Below, piece after piece: positions 1 to 11,586 of a DNA stretch of 64,000 bases. The notes under the pieces were generated by a model that was not told the origin of the DNA, searched no databases, and was given only the letters and a program-made list of their open reading frames with translations. The stretch lies in assembly GCA_977006965.1 (NCBI GenBank), contig OZ345359.1, forward strand, positions 558,001 to 622,000, read 5' to 3'. How positions within the stretch are numbered: position 1 is the stretch's first letter; each line of letters starts with the position of its first letter. The position numbers and the translations under genes were made by a program. The DNA comes from Phymatolithon calcareum. Lineage: Eukaryota > Rhodophyta > Florideophyceae > Hapalidiales.

Positions 1-3000
1 AGGGGCAGATCGACTTGGACAATATCCCCATGTGTTACCGAAACAGTCGAAGTAGTATCCGGTGTTGACGGCCAGAAGACAGCATATCCACTCTTTCCAA
101 ATGCCACTTCCTTCCCATCCAGAGAGAGTATTGTTGATGTATCTCCCTCTCGTCTCCACGCGACGACGGGCGCTCCTGAGCGTGACAGATATGACCTCGC
201 GCAGCCGCTGCCAACCACGGTTTCGTAGAGCGCCCGCTTCATCTCCGCGGACACTGTCCACGACGTCCCAATGCGGTCCTCGATCGCAACGTTGTTCTCG
301 TTGATGTTTGCGAGACACGAAACATCCTCCACAATCTCGTCTATGCGCTGGGACACTTGCCACACTACTTCTCTTCCCACTGCAAACGTCTGCAATAGCG
401 TCAACATCTTTTCCGCACGTCGGTCCCGTGCAGAGAGTAGAGGACTTGCACCGTCACTGACGATGTCAAGCGAAATGTTCTGGATTGTCGGCACTGCCGC
501 AATCGCAAAATGGATGCTCTCTCGTTCGGCATTGTACTCCAGATCCACTGATTCTCGTTGCATCCCAGACACAAAGTTCACATGCGCCGCTTCGTGGACA
601 CCCAGAACAGTTACATTCCACGATCGCGTCTTGGGCACCACTCCAGTCAATTCGTCTGCATTCGTAACAGGTACTTTGTTTCTGTCTCCATCTAACTTCG
701 CCACACCAGAAATATTCAGTGTGCAGCCGGACGTCGACCAGTTCGTGCTAATGTTCGTGATGAACTTGCGCTGCTCCCCAACCTCCTCATCTTCATACAG
801 CTCAAAGCTACCATCAGCCCCGGCAACTACAGTCAGACAAACTGTTTTCGGACAGTCCAGGGAATTCAGCTCTGCCCCGGACCCCGATGGCGGGGGTGCA
901 CGAGGTACGATGGCACCAGGCTTTCCGAAAATGGGCACGTAATCCAGAGATGGTGCGTATACTGCATGGAACATTCCCGGCTCAAAGGCCTCACCTGTGT
1001 CCAAATGGCGCCACGGCGCAGTGATTGCGGAACCATCAGACGCATCGGTTCCCGGAAGCCAAACGACCTGTCTTGCGAGATTGGTTGTCTCATCCTTAGG
1101 GAGCACGATGGGTGCCACAATGAGTTCACTTCCAAACCAGTACTGTGCAGGCACTGCGAAAGCAGCCTCCTCCTGGGCATGAGTATAGTACATCGGCATA
1201 ACCAACGGCGTACTATCCACATGCGTCTGATAGACGCAGCTGAAGATATACGGCACCATCTCGTGTCGGAACCGCATAGCATCCGTCGCCGCCTTGCACA
1301 CTTCAGCGCTGTACGCCCACGGGTTTCGGAAGATGTACGGATTGTTTGCGTTATGCAGACGCATGATAGGAGAGAGGCATCCAAGCTGCACCCAGCGCGC
1401 ATAAAGTTCGCCATTATTTGGGATCTGTCTCGTGTGACCGCCGATGTCATGCGACCAGTAGAAGTAGTTTGCGTTTGCCGCCGACGCCGTCATGAAGGTC
1501 TGGAACGCCAAAGATTCCCACGTTGACCATGTGTCGCCTGAGAACCCGATAGGATATCGATGCGATCCGAGACCAGCGAACCGTGAGAATACTGCTGGTC
1601 GCTTCCCTTTGTTACGACCAAGATCCAAAAAGTGGAGATGATTGAGCTGGAATAGCGGGTCCACACCCTCCAATCTTGACTTTGCGCCCTGTTGCCAGTC
1701 AATCCACCAGAAAGACTTTTCATAGTCGCCCATTTCCTCATGTGGATGGAGCAAAATTTTGAAGTACGCGGCGGCGGAAAGATCATCGGATAGATCGAAA
1801 GGAATGGGAGCCCCACGGTTGGCCATCTCTAAGGCTCCCTGATATTGTGCATATTCCATATACATAGCCTCGTGCTTCCAAACCCCGTCGGCTGGGTGCA
1901 GATTCAGAGCTGTGGACATTCCGCGGGCATGCAACCACTTAATAAACCTCGCCGGATTCGGAAAAAATTGCTTGTTCCATGTATATCCGGTCCAGCCATC
2001 GCAATGCGGACCTGATATTTCTTTCGCAGAGTCCACCAAATGCCAATCCATATCAATAATCGTGACACTTAGCGGTATGCCGAGCTTTTCAAAATTGATT
2101 AGCAATTCGCTCAAAGTCTGTTCTGTATACTTGTAGTATCTCGACCACCAATTGCCCAAAAATCTTCGAGGAAGCATTGGTGTTCCTCCGGCGGCCTGTG
2201 AAAACGCTTTCAGGGCCGCTCGGTAGTCATGCGGAGATGTCGCATCTCCCGAAGCTGGATTCGAAACCAGGATATACACATCGCGATATTGCGGGCTTCC
2301 ATTCGGGAACTTGCGCGAGGCAAACCAGCCATCATCAGTAAAGAGTGCGCGTTGAGAGTCATCAATAAACACGACACCGCCTCTGCTCAACACTGAACTT
2401 TGGAGCAGCACATTGCCCTCTGAAACATGTGTACCCCAGTCGCGGCGCTTGAACCCATCCGCCTCATCGAGTGTACGACACGTCCCTTCAAGCAGTCCCT
2501 CTCCGGCTGTCGGTGCCTCCGTCGGGACATATCGATGCACTGCCTTATCTCCGGTGAGAGCGGTCGCCACAATCATACCACCCTCAAATTGCTCCCTCTG
2601 AGACAAGACCTCGACCTTGACGAGCGGCGTGGCGACCGCAAGCACCCCACTCGTTACATCGTCCTCAACAGTCACCTCGCCGAGCGAAGCGTCATCAGCC
2701 GCACCGCGGAGCGGAAACGTGAACGATGCACGATCTTCGAATTCCCGATCCGTTGAATATTCAACACGCACCAGACGGTCGGACAGTGCCTGCACGCGCA
2801 CACAATTGCGCGTGAAAACGCGGTCCGCTGCCGGCACCGGAGCACGCGGGAAGACACGAAGATGAGGGAGCGGCTTACCGGCTGGATCCGTCGAGCGCTC
2901 CACGACAGCGGTGGACGGATCGTAGGAGTCCCAGTTGGTTGACGGCATCACGCGCTCATCTTCGGAGCTGGAGGACATAGCGACGCTGATAACGCCCTGG

Positions 3001-3182
3001 CGCGATTGTCTGCGGTGGCGCACGCGGGACAACGGAAGGGAGATCGCCGGGGAGCGGAAGGATCGCGTGCGGAAGACGCGCTGTGGAGCGCGCGGGGGTG
3101 CGAATTGCAGGTGGGCACACCGCCGTACTTGAGCAAGGGCCACTGCTGTCACCGGAGGACAGTAAATCTGTCGCACACGCAT
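1..3182 (-). CDS. Glycoside hydrolase family 31 (alpha-glucosidase type), 3' end beyond window
   Basis: An open minus-strand frame of 1060 codons runs off the left edge without a stop, so the C-terminus is missing. GH31 hallmarks are clear: WWSRYYKYTEQTL followed by IIDMDWH in the barrel, WWIDWQQG with the expected nucleophile Asp495, SRFAGLGSHRYPIGF and GFSGDTW with the acid/base Asp550, and WSHDIGGH; a DUF5110-like beta region follows. Family members hydrolyse alpha-glucosidic (or alpha-xylosidic) bonds. The farthest upstream ATG (3182) adds about 68 residues rich in Arg, Ser, Pro and Ala with no acidic residue, ending VISVAMSSSSEDE, which looks like a plastid or mitochondrial transit peptide. 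An internal ATG at 2978 would give a cytosolic form. Red algae also have GH31 alpha-1,4-glucan lyases, but the WIDW nucleophile context favours a hydrolase. Family sure; substrate and compartment inferred. Confidence 0.9.
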   Translation of the reverse strand, partial: MRVRQIYCPPVTAVALAQVRRCAHLQFAPPRAPQRVFRTRSFRSPAISLPLSRVRHRRQSRQGVISVAMSSSSEDERVMPSTNWDSYDPSTAVVERSTDPAGKPLPHLRVFPRAPVPAADRVFTRNCVRVQALSDRLVRVEYSTDREFEDRASFTFPLRGAADDASLGEVTVEDDVTSGVLAVATPLVKVEVLSQREQFEGGMIVATALTGDKAVHRYVPTEAPTAGEGLLEGTCRTLDEADGFKRRDWGTHVSEGNVLLQSSVLSRGGVVFIDDSQRALFTDDGWFASRKFPNGSPQYRDVYILVSNPASGDATSPHDYRAALKAFSQAAGGTPMLPRRFLGNWWSRYYKYTEQTLSELLINFEKLGIPLSVTIIDMDWHLVDSAKEISGPHCDGWTGYTWNKQFFPNPARFIKWLHARGMSTALNLHPADGVWKHEAMYMEYAQYQGALEMANRGAPIPFDLSDDLSAAAYFKILLHPHEEMGDYEKSFWWIDWQQGAKSRLEGVDPLFQLNHLHFLDLGRNKGKRPAVFSRFAGLGSHRYPIGFSGDTWSTWESLAFQTFMTASAANANYFYWSHDIGGHTRQIPNNGELYARWVQLGCLSPIMRLHNANNPYIFRNPWAYSAEVCKAATDAMRFRHEMVPYIFSCVYQTHVDSTPLVMPMYYTHAQEEAAFAVPAQYWFGSELIVAPIVLPKDETTNLARQVVWLPGTDASDGSAITAPWRHLDTGEAFEPGMFHAVYAPSLDYVPIFGKPGAIVPRAPPPSGSGAELNSLDCPKTVCLTVVAGADGSFELYEDEEVGEQRKFITNISTNWSTSGCTLNISGVAKLDGDRNKVPVTNADELTGVVPKTRSWNVTVLGVHEAAHVNFVSGMQRESVDLEYNAERESIHFAIAAVPTIQNISLDIVSDGASPLLSARDRRAEKMLTLLQTFAVGREVVWQVSQRIDEIVEDVSCLANINENNVAIEDRIGTSWTVSAEMKRALYETVVGSGCARSYLSRSGAPVVAWRREGDTSTILSLDGKEVAFGKSGYAVFWPSTPDTTSTVSVTHGDIVQVDLP

Positions 3183-4941
3183 CGGGTTCCGCCGTCAGTT
3201 TATTAGGAATTCGACACGAGGGCCCAGTGATTATACACGGCGCGCGGCCAGGGAGCCCTGACCTGATGCCTACAGTATGGGAAGAGGGCTACAGTGTACT
3301 GCACTACAGTACACATGTACAGAACTGTACAGCGTAATCCCGGTTGTAAAATACATGGGCATTTTCAAGTCTTGCGTGTCTGATCTCCTGAGGGGCCGCG
3401 CATCATCATGATACGGACGTGACAACCTGAATTGATTCCACTGTCGGCTACGATCCAGGGCCGATTAGAATGGGCCCTCGTAATCAATTTCTGGGAACCT
3501 TTGGCCAAAAAGACACTGAGAATGTTCCAGATTGGGGATTGCGATCGTGCAAGAAACCGGCGGTGTTTCTCGGGGAGTGAGCTAGCGGCACATGGCGGAG
3601 CATTCGGAATTAATTTTTGTAGGCGAACACCGGGGAAATCTTGCATTGTACTATGCACTTGCAGGATGGAAGCGCACATGTCGTGGTCTTGGTGACCTAG
3701 ATACGAGAAAATGGCTTCGAATAAATGCAGCAGGAAGGATGTATAGCGGAAAAGAGAGATGAAATGTGAATGCATTCATTCTTCCCAAATCTTCACAGAA
3801 ATATACCTACGGAACAGAGAGCAGCACATAACATGAAATGAGATAACAAACGCAATGAGTCTGGTCGTGGAGAACGCAAAATCGCTTTGCTCGCTGAAAT
3901 GAAAAGGATGAGTTGGATGGCGTCATGCAATGGCACAAGCACACTCCGCTAGAAGCTCCGTAATTATGGGATGAACATCCTTCGAGCGAGTAGAACAAAG
4001 ACAAACAATGGAGAGAGATGTCAATGGTGCTTCATAAAACAATTCTTTACGTCGCTGTGACATAAGCGAGTATCCTCTAGAAAGAACAAACTTTGCTCCA
4101 TGTTTTCGTTCTGTTTTCGTTTAAAAGTATCCCCTCGGTTGCGCCTACGTTTCTAATCCGGAAGGCGAGGGACGTCTACCTTTCTTCTTCTTCTTTATTG
4201 CAGAGGACGTCTACCCTGAACTGTGTAGTTATTGTTTCATCTTTTCTGTTTTTTATACAATATAGCTTTCATCATGAAAGCTATATTTTAAAAACAACAT
4301 AATGTTGACGGGGTAGAGAGAACCAATAAATTATTTCTCACTTAATTTTTGCTGGGAGGTAGGAACCTAATAAGTTGAATTTTAGAAAAAAGTAAGCACA
4401 CGGACAGAAAAGGCAAGTTCTTTAGCGAGTACTCATAAAAGGACTAAAAGGTGCTATTTGAGGATAAAACGTTTCTTACTATGAATGATATATTCGAGTC
4501 TCCTTTCATCTAAGTGATCAACGTTTCCAACTAAATATTGAAGTTCATGATATACCCCTCTTATCTGTATTGATCATGTCTTTCGACACATAGCGCATTG
4601 TGGTCATTCTTTTTCTCACGGCATTCGGACTTCTTGTATTCTTATGGCACAAACAAATATTTTCGTCAGAAGCGGAAAGTGAAGCATACCATTCAAGGGC
4701 CGTAAAGAAAACGTGACTATTCTTTGCGTGACAGAATGGAAGATGAGTTGAACATTCCCATTGCAGTCCAGAGCACAATGTCGAAGTTTCTGCAGTCGAC
4801 GAATTGTCCGTCTTCTACTAAGTGTCGTCAACGAACATTTCCAATTGTTTCTCTGTCTAAGATCGAAACCGCGGCAAACTGCTAATAAACAATTTAAATA
4901 TTGATAATGCTGTAAATCCTGAGAAACTTTCACCGATGACC
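3183..4941. other. Intergenic, no gene seen
   Basis: 5' flank of the GH31 gene followed by AT-rich DNA. All frames are short and lack recognisable domains. A cluster of tacagt/tactgt words lies at about 3268-3330, and a palindrome at 4259-4287. Nothing else supportable. Confidence 0.5.
4259..4287. repeat. 29-nt palindrome
   Basis: AATATAGCTTTCAT and ATGAAAGCTATATT are perfect reverse complements around one central C. It is one of several near-perfect intergenic inverted repeats in this window. Confidence 0.8.
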
Positions 4942-6922
4942 CTATCTCATAATTTTTGCAACCTCGCGCGCACAAGCAGCAAAAGGTAATGGGCTGCTCG
5001 AAGCATATGTTGAGGACAGCTGCTCTACCGAAGTGTTCATCACCTTCGACAAGTATTCAAAAAATTGCTCTTCTGTATTACGCGTCATAATCTGACCAGA
5101 TCTATACTTTTGCAGCATCTTTGTCGCATAGCTCGCTCTAAGTGTCATTGTGATCACATCATAGCGCTCCGGATCAATTCTTCCAATGGAGAGCTTCAGA
5201 GTTCGAGAAACCTTACCGTTGTTAAGACAAACCCAGTTGCTGTGTGCAGCAGCAGCGTCTTCCATAAGATTCTGGACTCGTTGATTCCTGTCCTCCGCAC
5301 AATTATCTTCCGCACGTATCTGGCATGGATGGACAGGTACGGAAACGTAGATGCCGGAAAGATAACATATGGACTGTCAATGTTTCTGGCTGTCTTCTCT
5401 CTGTTTGTTGAGAGTTCTAAGTATCCGTTTTCAGCAGCTTCTGCTTTCAAGCACTTCATCTGGGTGTACGTTGGAAATGTTAGCTCAGCGTAAACTTGAG
5501 GACGCTGACCTGCTCCGCTCATTATAAGTAGGCACATAAATTTGATACACTATTTGTTAACGAGCGAAGTTGTCTGCCTTTCATACTGGATATGGGCCTG
5601 TGGCGCTTTCAGATTTCCTTTCGTCGAAGCTTAGTAGTCTTCGGCGTATTTCTGAATACTCAGAGCACATTTTTTCAATATTTGAGCTGCTCTTTTCGAG
5701 AAATGAGTGAAGTCCGCTTCCGAAAAACCCGACCTTCTTCAATCCTTCGGTTTATGTCTTGTCTTTCTTTCATACGATGCCTTGATAGTTGTTTGGAGCA
5801 TGCAGAAGTCTTTCGAATTAACTGAGCCGTCTGTTCAGCTTTTGCGCTCAACAAAGGTTGCTGGAGCGAAATTATTAATCAGCGTTTTCGGCATGCCTAA
5901 CAAGCGTGTTGGCTTTCTGCGTCACGGTGGAGGAGCAGCTCTGATCTGAAAGTATCCAAGAAACGCCTCAGCCAGCTCCCTCTCGCAGATTAGCCGAAAT
6001 AGGTTTCCTGCGTCGCAGAGGCTCTGCACATCACATTTTTTAGCGTAACGCACATGCGTGCGTACTGTCCAACTGTGACCTTAAATTGGGAATACGTCTT
6101 AGAATCACTCCCTGTTTTGACTGCTGGTGCAAAATCGACTTCATAGACGGCCTTCATATCATACGAGTTCTCATGAGTGATTCAAAGTCCCTTGTATGCT
6201 CGCATACCTTTCCGCACTTTATCCAGAGTTTCCATTCTCGCATCCTTAGACTTGAAGAAAAGTTCACAGCTAAAAAGCATACTTCAATGCCCCAGTACTC
6301 CTCAATGGTTATGGAGCCGGAAGAACTCTTGCCTATCTCAGATTTTGTCTTCTTTGGCTTCTTTGTCCGGATGCTTACGCGAAAATCTTTTAGAATCCTT
6401 GCTTGTCGAGCGAGCAGCTCTTTCAAAGGATTACTTTGTTCATCAGAGCCACGTTCTTCCTCGGATGAGAGCACACGGAATTCATCTTCCGAAAGGTTCT
6501 TCTCACTAGACGAAAATATCAGTCACACGATCAGAGTCTGTACGGGCAGCCTTGTTCCTTCAGATTTTTATATTGCCAGACTAAACATCGACTGAATCAT
6601 CATCATGACCACTGAAGACGGATTTCTGAGAGTCTCCGTTTTCAAACAAGAAGACAGCACCTCTCTTCTTGTTCTTTGCAGTGGGTAAAACCCACGACCG
6701 GGCTTGCGAATGCATGTAGGCCTTCTGGGCTCTCCTAGAAAGAAAACTAAACGCTATATTGTCATCGCTGTCTAAGACCTCTTGCGAGATCAAAGAGGAG
6801 CGCAACTTTCCTCCATTATGGCTTCTTCTTCGGGAAAGCGAGCCAACTAGTGGCTCAATTTCATCCTCTTTAGCGACTTGTGAAGCTTCAAAAGACATGA
6901 TGTTCCTTCTGGTGCAGATCAA
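4942..6922 (-). pseudogene. Broken tyrosine-recombinase-like gene (Crypton/DIRS-type candidate)
   Basis: Minus-strand coding pieces in different frames read like one decayed protein. From 5' to 3': an acidic N-terminal piece (6922-6581); a Lys-rich piece with LKELLARQARILKDFRV (about 6530-6154); scattered fragments (about 6150-5540); a box-I-like piece with GAGQRPQVYAEL and a downstream EKTAR (5537-5196); and after a frame change, a box-II-like piece with TMTLRASYAT and STYAS near its end (5265-4942). The order Arg in GQRP, then LR-x-S-x-AT, then a C-terminal Tyr is that of phage-integrase-fold recombinases. No intact reading frame links the pieces, so it is called a pseudogene. The family call rests on motif order only. 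Alternative: a gene with several unrecognised introns. Confidence 0.42.
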
Positions 6923-9900
6923 TTCGATTTGGAACTTCTGATACCACTATAGCAAGCAGATAATACTCGCTGACAACTATTAGGGGGTGGAAAGGTAAAA
7001 ATAAGTATTACCTGGGCAATCGCGCGAACTGGTGCGGTTCGCACGATCAATGGTGAGAGCCTTAATCTTGACATATTGATCAGATTACATGTGAGTCCTA
7101 GATTTCTTACTAATACTTCTGTAATCCATTTAGAATACGCACCAAGCAAGTGAGTGTCTTGATTATATTGGCAGTCCTCTTGCGCAGAAATATTCGTTCC
7201 TTAATGATTTTGAATTACAAGAAGCTGATTACAGCTCGTAAACAAACCAAAATTCGTGATTTACTATAAAAATGAGTTTCTCATTCCTGTTTGTAGGTTG
7301 AGTGATCTCTATGATTACGTTTCAAGATACATACGTTGATCCTAATACGTGTTGAAGTATCACTTGGGATTTTTCCATAGGAGTTGTTCATTTGAAAGTG
7401 AATTTCAGTCTTCCATTTGTTGAAAAAAGGGCTCAGCGAAGTTATAAAATAGGCAAAAAAACAGTTGTCTTTTCCAAAATTGTCTCTGCTATCAGACAAA
7501 CAACGAATTTATACGTACACAAATTGACGGTGAACTATAAAAATCGGCAAAAGAAAGAACGCTGGTTTGTCGCCGTGAACTATCTGGATCATGTCGGTCC
7601 CGGGAACAGGTATTGACAACTGAAGATCAGAGCACGGTCCTTGAGTCTGACATTCCACTTAAAGCCTGCCGTTGAAAGATTTAATAAAAGGGAACTTGAA
7701 CGCGATTATCACCGAACAGACGTGTGCGTCGAAACGGTTTGGAAAACGAATAGTTGGGACGACGTCTTCTTCAGTGGACGACCTTGGCTTGGTCGTCGAC
7801 CTTGAGAGATACAGCGCATAAAACACGAGATACACGTGCCCTATGGTGAACATATCACCGACTACGGGCAACAAAATTATCACGATCCAAGTTGTGCGGC
7901 GTACAGTCGCGAAAGGAGAAAGAAACTGCCTCGGGGCAGCGACATAGCAACGAGTGCGACAGTCGACAAGGACCTAACGTTTGTGGTCAATTTGAGGATG
8001 ATTACGCGCATATCTCTATATATCTAATAGTGCTACTCTGGAGGAAAAGTACTTTCTAAACTACAGCTACACAAAAACGGCTGAATGGAATATATTTCAA
8101 GCGGCGTGGTTTAGGGCGGTGTGCAAGCAGATGACATATTTTCTCGAAGGTAGCGGTTGCCTTGCTTCTCAGTGTGGTGCATGGCACCTGGGACGGGATT
8201 TCTGGGCACACTCTGATTGGCCGGGCTCTTGTTTGCTCCTGGAAGCGGTCCCTGTGGGGGTATCATACCCTGTCCCAATTTGGGGTTAGCCCATATTGAT
8301 AGGGTAGTATTGCGCGTATACTTTGGGTTTGCAGTGGGTCGCTCCTGAAAATGATAAATACCACAAAATGCGTCGTCACGCTACGGTGCATTTGTCTCGT
8401 GTCCTCGATTTGTGACACGCAAAATGTGCAAATCGCGCGACATTTGGTCATAGAGCTTCCCTCTGTGAACCAAATGTGTTCTACGACACATTTCTATCAT
8501 TTTCGCTACGGCGCGTTTCTCTCAGTCGGACTAGTGCAGTGATCTGCCTCATGCACTTCATCCATGGGTGATCAGAAAGATGCGCTGCAGCTTAGAAGAG
8601 TAGATACTCGTCCATGCTATGCAAGTACGTAACAATATTCTACCTGGATCTTGACGAGCTTGAGAAACGCACATTGATGCCGTTATTCCGAAGAGCAAGC
8701 AGAGGACCATCTCAGATCCGCGTGTCCTCCCCCATGTCAACACCAAGCCCAAACATATTTCTGCGCTCATTGAGCGCGGCCTCCCGCGACCATGCGGTTC
8801 TGCGTCCAGACGTCGAATAGCCCCATCAGTTGAATAGGGTGAGTACTTGTTGTACAGAGTGACATACCGTACAAGTATGTATCAAAACGTAACATGGTTA
8901 ACACCTGTTAAGGTGATTAACGAGCGCTCGCAACCCGATCCGAAAAGCGTGCGAAAAGCAGACATATGGAGATGCTGCAGAGCTCTTCGGGAGATTCTTC
9001 GGTCACGGAGCCGGCGGGCGTGCAGGGACATTCGGTACCGCATGGGTCCATTTGCGATCCTTCGCTGCAGATGCCGTTTATGCAGCAGAATGCATAATAG
9101 ACGGATAACCAATCCCATTCTTACCGAACTTGTTTGAGGACCAGATGGAGATAGACAGCTCTGCTTTTCAACGCCATGAGTAAAGGGGAAAGCCGAACTG
9201 ACGAAAGAACACTCGAGAAGAGACATCTTCGTGTATTCATTACAATGACATAGTACTTATTTCGTCTAGCACCATAAATTCTCCATGCAACGAATCTATG
9301 GATCTACCTATAATTTCTTCACTTTCCCCTCTCCCTTCGAGTGAACGTTTAAATAGTTTAATGGAGTACTTTACAGCCCGCCTGATTACCCTTTGGAGTA
9401 TTATACTGCTCCAAAACCCCTCGGTCTCCAGCGGTGTAATGTAATACTTGTACTCTTAAGCACCAAAGTGAGGGCCCATGGCGGATGCTTTGGGCACTAT
9501 AAGCACCCAAAATAGGACATCAAATCAATTAATATTTTGGTTCCGTAACGGAATTGTCTGGCAAAAAATGCGACAATGTTTTCAGGGCTTCACAATTTGG
9601 CGTGCGCGTGGCAGCGGAATAGATTTGCACAATTTGCGTACTGTTTTGCGTCTCTGCAATTTATCATTTTCAGGAGTGATCCAGTATGATAGTGGTAGTG
9701 ATCGTACCTTATTTTTCGGCATTACGGTGCCGCCCGAGGGGAATACATCCTGGACGGGGCGGCGCTCTTAGGTAAAGGAAGAACCAAGCTGGAAAGTAGT
9801 CATCTTGCCTTGGACTTTCCCCACATTGGGATATCCTTTGCAGGTTCATCGACTCTGGTCCCGTGTCCCCGGGTTTTCGCCTACGCTTCCTTAAGCGTGC

Positions 9901-11586
9901 GCCTCCCCGGATCGGGCTCGTATACTTCACCCCTCCTCGCTCCTCACCTCGAGGCACCCCTCTCATCTTGTCGTTCCCATCTCGGGGTCTCGGCCAAGTG
10001 ATCCCCGACCAGCGGGGCCGACTGCCCCCACACTGGGAAGCTTGCATCCTAGGCAGTTCCGCGCCAGAGCGGGCCCCCGACTCCTTACCACTATTCTCTG
10101 CTCTGCCACGCTACCATTCCTGTGTTTGGGGTTTGTTCGATACCCCTTCCTCGGGCCCTGCTGTTCGTTGCGCTACACTCAGACAGAGGAATGGCGCATT
10201 TTTAAAAGGACGGGGCAGTCATTTCCATCTTGGGCGATATAATATATGGCGGAGGAAGGCGATATGGCGTGTTTTCACGAACTTCGGCCTTCGGATACCT
10301 ATCGAGGGCGACAGAAGGCGACGGTGTCAGACTGAGTAGTGTGCACCTAGGCAGACACGCAAGCAGCATGATTTTCAGAACGCGTAGCGGTCGGCATTTT
10401 GGTCATGTGATTTGGTGTGGGGAGCGGCATGCGCGCGGATAGCAGGTGGTCGAAAACCTTGGCGTGACCACGCGTTTGTGTGGCGTGATGAAGGAGGCTA
10501 GCGATAAGCTGTTGACCGGCATGTTTTCCAGCGCGAGAAGTGCTGGGGCGGCAGGCGGCGGACGACATGTTTTCTATGGATGGAAGCGTCCAGCGGACAG
10601 ACGGCGTAATTCCTATCCCAACGACAGGAGTCGAGCGTTTCTGGTTGGGGGGACGGAAATGCATTTTAGATGGAGGTCGGCTCCGGGAGTGAGATTTGCG
10701 CAGATGCTAATTAACACATGAGGAGAACTTGTGATAGAGACTGTCCAGGGCTTGTATGTTCACAGAGACAACACGGCGCTGGTCGTTTGGCTCATATTTA
10801 AGAATAACAACTTCTAATAATGTTCGATCGGCTGGAACTTCGACTGCATCATACGTGACCCAGTATTGAGAGAAAATACAGGGATATGATGTGGCAAAAT
10901 ACGCGTTTAATTTAAAGAACACGCTTTTGCATTCGATTTTGACACGTTTCTCAGTGAGAATCAAGAAGACCACATTTTATCAGATAACCGATATCCGTTG
11001 AAGCAGCTATGGCTACGTGTTTAGAGTAGAGACTCTTATCTCGTTATTTAGGCTTCCTTGTCTGTCCAATGCGAAAACTCAATGGTCGTACGAATTCAAA
11101 TTTAAATAACTGAGACATGACACACTTTAACATATCTCAATGGCTTTCAAAGCCATTAGTACAGTAGGATTTCTCTTATTGTATCGCAGAGAACCATTAC
11201 TGCCATGCCTACGGATACCGTCCGGTTTTGTGTATCAAATATGACTGTCATAGATCTGAAAGAAGATTATTTACATGTTTCATATCAAGGATGGAAGTTC
11301 AAACCTTTAATACAAATCAAGAAACATGATTATTGCACCATTCGAGAGATATTTCACATAAACACAAACCAGTAAGTCATTAGAGTGCTAGGCCAGCTAA
11401 AACGCAGAAATCATGGCACAATATTCTTTGCAGCTACACAAAAACTGGAATTTAGTGTCCCAGGTAAAATTCAATAGCAAAGGACTTTACAGTAATACTC
11501 GAAAAGAAGCTCGCGGGAAGTGAGCAGCAAAATTTTACAAAAATTGATGAAAGAACTTGGTAAATTTGTTTCACATTTTCTTTATT
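6923..11586. other. Gene-poor stretch
   Basis: No convincing gene. Mostly AT-rich, with a GC-rich block at about 9720-10170 that resembles retroelement LTR sequence but for which I found no paired end or target duplication. A 43-codon plus-strand frame at 8966-9097 begins MEMLQSSSGDSS and has protein-like composition; it may be a scrap of a decayed gene. Both strands were read. Confidence 0.4.

Noticed and set aside
3365-3775. 136-codon minus-strand frame upstream of GH31
   Set aside because: No domain and AT-rich chance-like composition.
8966-9097. 43-codon frame with protein-like composition
   Set aside because: Too short to support as a gene; mentioned only as a possible scrap.
9863-10339. 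158-codon frame in a GC-rich block
   Set aside because: Pro/Arg-rich text typical of random GC-rich DNA; no domain.
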